Below, piece by piece: positions 6,980 to 8,725 of a stretch of 8,725 nt of DNA. Each line of letters opens with the position of its first letter. Within the stretch, counting starts at the first letter, position 1. The stretch lies in the NCBI GenBank assembly GCA_003695505.1, contig RFIY01000031.1, positions 1-8,725 of the forward strand, written 5' to 3'. A program made the position numbers and the translations under genes. The DNA is from Candidatus Dadabacteria bacterium (GTDB lineage Bacteria; J088). Under the pieces are notes generated by a model. That model saw nothing but the letters and a program-made list of their open reading frames with translations. It searched no databases and was not told the DNA's origin.

Positions 6980-8725
6980 TCAGATTCGCGACTGGATCGC
7001 GGTGCGTAATGCCTCGATGGCTGCATCCGCGCGCTCCGGATCGCCGCCACCGCCCTGCGCGGATGTGGCCTTGCCTCCGCCGCGCGCACCCATCGCCGCA
7101 GCGGCTTCGCGTAGCAGCTGACCCGCCGGCAATCGTTCCGCAAGCTGATCTGGCGCAGACAGGAACAGTGCGGGCCGCTCGGCCTTGCTGATCAAAAAGA
7201 CGATGGCATCGGGTGCGGCGTTGCGCACCTGATCGGTCAATGTCCGCAGTGCATTGATGTCCCCGTCCGGTACGCAGCCTGCAACCAGCTCGATGTCACC
7301 GATCTTTTCCAGGTGGTCCGCGAGCTGATCGGCGAGGTTGCCGGCCGCCTTCTGCCGCAGCCTTTGCAGCTCGCGTTCGGTTGCGTCAACCTGTTCGAGC
7401 AAATGATCGATACGCCGAATCAGGTCGCGTCGGGGTACACCGAGCCGTTCCGCGATGGTGTTCAGTTGTTGTTCGAGGCCGCGTACGCGTTCGAGGGCGA
7501 TGTCGGCGGTGACAGCCTCGACGCGTCGAACGCCGGCAGACACACTGGCCTCGCTGTCAATGACGAACACGCCGATTTCACCAGTGCGGCGAACATGGGT
7601 CCCGCCGCACAACTCGATGCTCCAGCCGCCGATATCGACAACGCGCACCGTAGCCCCGTACTTGTCGCCAAAAAATGCCATCGCGCCGCTCGCGACCGCT
7701 TCGTCATACGGCATCTCGCGCGTCTGGACCGCGAGATCCGCCCGAATCTTTTCGTTGACGATGTCTTCGATGGCCTGCTGTTCCTCTGGGGCCAGCGCCG
7801 CGAAATGACTGAAATCGAAGCGAAGCCGTTTCGGCTCGACCAGCGAGCCGGACTGGCGCACATGCGTCCCAAGAACCTCGCGTAGCGCGGCCTGCAACAG
7901 GTGTGTCGATGTGTGGTGCGCCATCGTGTGCGTGCGCCACCACGGATCAACGACCGCCTGGACTTCCGCTTCGGACGGCGGCGCCTGTTCTCCGCGTGCC
8001 AGATGCACATAGACATCTCCCTGCTTCTGGACATCCTCGACCGTCAAGTGGTGGTCGCCCCAGCGCAGCGTGCCGCGGTCGGCCACCTGGCCGCCGCTTT
8101 CCGCGTAAAACGGCGTTTTATCCAGAACGATCGCGTAGCTGTCCTCTCCGCGAGGCTCCACTGCGATGACATGGCCACGGTCTTCGAGGAGATCATAACC
8201 AGTGAACCGGGTCTTCGGCAGCTCGCTGAAGCTGGTGTCTCCGGTACTCGTGTCCTTGCGCGCGGCGCGCGCCCGTTCACGTTGCTGCTGCATGCACTCG
8301 TCAAAACCGGCCTGGTCGATCTGCAGACCTTCTTCTCTTGCGAGCAGGGCGGTCAGATCGACCGGAAAACCGAACGTGTCATAGAGCCGGAACACGACCT
8401 CGCCGGGAATCGTATCGTTGCCGGCGGCGCGGGCGGCCTCCGCGGCCTCCGCGAACAGTGCCAGGCCGCGATCCAGCGTTTCGCCGAACCGTTCCTCCTC
8501 GAGGCCGACGACCCGTTCAATGACGTCGCGGTGCTCGGCCAGTTCCGCATAAATCGGGCTCATTTCATCGATGACGGCGTCGCAGACGGCGGCAAGAAAC
8601 GGTCCCTTCGCGCCGGCCTTGCGCCCGTAGCGAATCGCCCGACGCATGATGCGGCGCAGCACGTACCCACGCCCCTCATGGTCAGGCAGTACCCCGTCCG
8701 CGATCAGGAACGTCATGGCGCGTGC
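6980..8725 (-). CDS. alaS: Alanyl-tRNA synthetase (partial, N-terminus beyond window)
   Basis: Charges tRNA-Ala and hydrolyses mischarged Ser/Gly-tRNA-Ala in the cytoplasm. 581 residues are visible out of about 870; the frame is still open at the right edge (ARA before MTFLIADG), so the Met near the edge is internal and the ATP-binding motifs lie outside. The visible part begins at the end of the aminoacylation/tRNA-recognition region (FLIADGVLPDHEGRGYVLRRIMRRA). It continues through TPFYAESGGQVADRG into the editing domain, with zinc ligands in HTSTH and CGGTH, about 271-275 and 373-377 of the visible protein. A coiled region (QQLNTIAERL to LRQKAAGN) and the C-Ala/DHHA1 domain with MGARGGGK and AQGGGG near the end complete it. 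All editing-site zinc ligands are present, so proofreading should be intact. The glycerate kinase gene follows after 3 bp on the same strand, probably in the same operon. Confidence 0.97.
   Translation of the reverse strand, partial: ARAMTFLIADGVLPDHEGRGYVLRRIMRRAIRYGRKAGAKGPFLAAVCDAVIDEMSPIYAELAEHRDVIERVVGLEEERFGETLDRGLALFAEAAEAARAAGNDTIPGEVVFRLYDTFGFPVDLTALLAREEGLQIDQAGFDECMQQQRERARAARKDTSTGDTSFSELPKTRFTGYDLLEDRGHVIAVEPRGEDSYAIVLDKTPFYAESGGQVADRGTLRWGDHHLTVEDVQKQGDVYVHLARGEQAPPSEAEVQAVVDPWWRTHTMAHHTSTHLLQAALREVLGTHVRQSGSLVEPKRLRFDFSHFAALAPEEQQAIEDIVNEKIRADLAVQTREMPYDEAVASGAMAFFGDKYGATVRVVDIGGWSIELCGGTHVRRTGEIGVFVIDSEASVSAGVRRVEAVTADIALERVRGLEQQLNTIAERLGVPRRDLIRRIDHLLEQVDATERELQRLRQKAAGNLADQLADHLEKIGDIELVAGCVPDGDINALRTLTDQVRNAAPDAIVFLISKAERPALFLSAPDQLAERLPAGQLLREAAAAMGARGGGKATSAQGGGGDPERADAAIEALRTAIQSRI

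Noticed and set aside
8433-8453. Tandem repeat GCGGCCTCC x2.3
   Set aside because: It lies inside alaS and encodes an Ala/Glu-rich helix (EAAEAARAA); short codon-biased repetition is expected there.
8714-8716. ATG near the right edge as the alaS start
   Set aside because: The frame stays open to the edge and the Met falls within a conserved internal segment before FLIADGV, so the true start is outside the window.

Overview
This is a GC-rich, gene-dense bacterial chromosome segment, most likely from a proteobacterium. The evidence is the Soj/Spo0J-type ParA and ParB, canonical parS sites, a bacterial alanyl-tRNA synthetase and tightly packed operons. The sequence alone does not fix the class. 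I see seven protein genes, two of them cut by the window edges, and no RNA genes, insertion sequences or CRISPR arrays. No gene-free stretch exceeds about 155 bases.

Left part (1-2858, minus strand): a B12-dependent acyl-CoA mutase of the MeaA/ethylmalonyl-CoA mutase type, followed after 6 bp by its GTPase chaperone MeaB. MeaB starts at GTG and runs off the left edge. The two genes share a reading frame and are separated only by the mutase TGA and two sense codons.

Middle (2859-4819): a chromosome-partitioning locus with an unusual layout. parB (minus) and parA (plus) are divergent instead of forming the usual parA-parB operon. A perfect parS site, the core of a 20-bp palindrome, lies between the two start codons and between two predicted promoters. 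A second parS (15 of 16 consensus bases) lies just past the 3' end of parB, in the upstream region of the mutase operon. parA is followed after 5 bp by a gene for a signal-peptide-less BtuF-like cobalamin-binding protein, which must usually be co-transcribed with parA.

Right part (5696-8725, minus strand): alaS, whose 5' end lies outside the window, followed 3 bp later by a GckA/TtuD-type glycerate 2-kinase. The kinase gene converges on the cobalamin-binding protein gene and overlaps its end by 11 bp.

Two themes emerge. One is chromosome segregation (ParA, ParB, two parS). The other is B12-dependent acyl-CoA metabolism (mutase, MeaB, BtuF-like protein), with a glycerate kinase that could feed the same C1/C2 assimilation routes. 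No clearly new system is visible. The most unusual points are the divergent par locus with embedded parS sites, its interleaving with B12 genes, and the in-frame mutase/MeaB junction.
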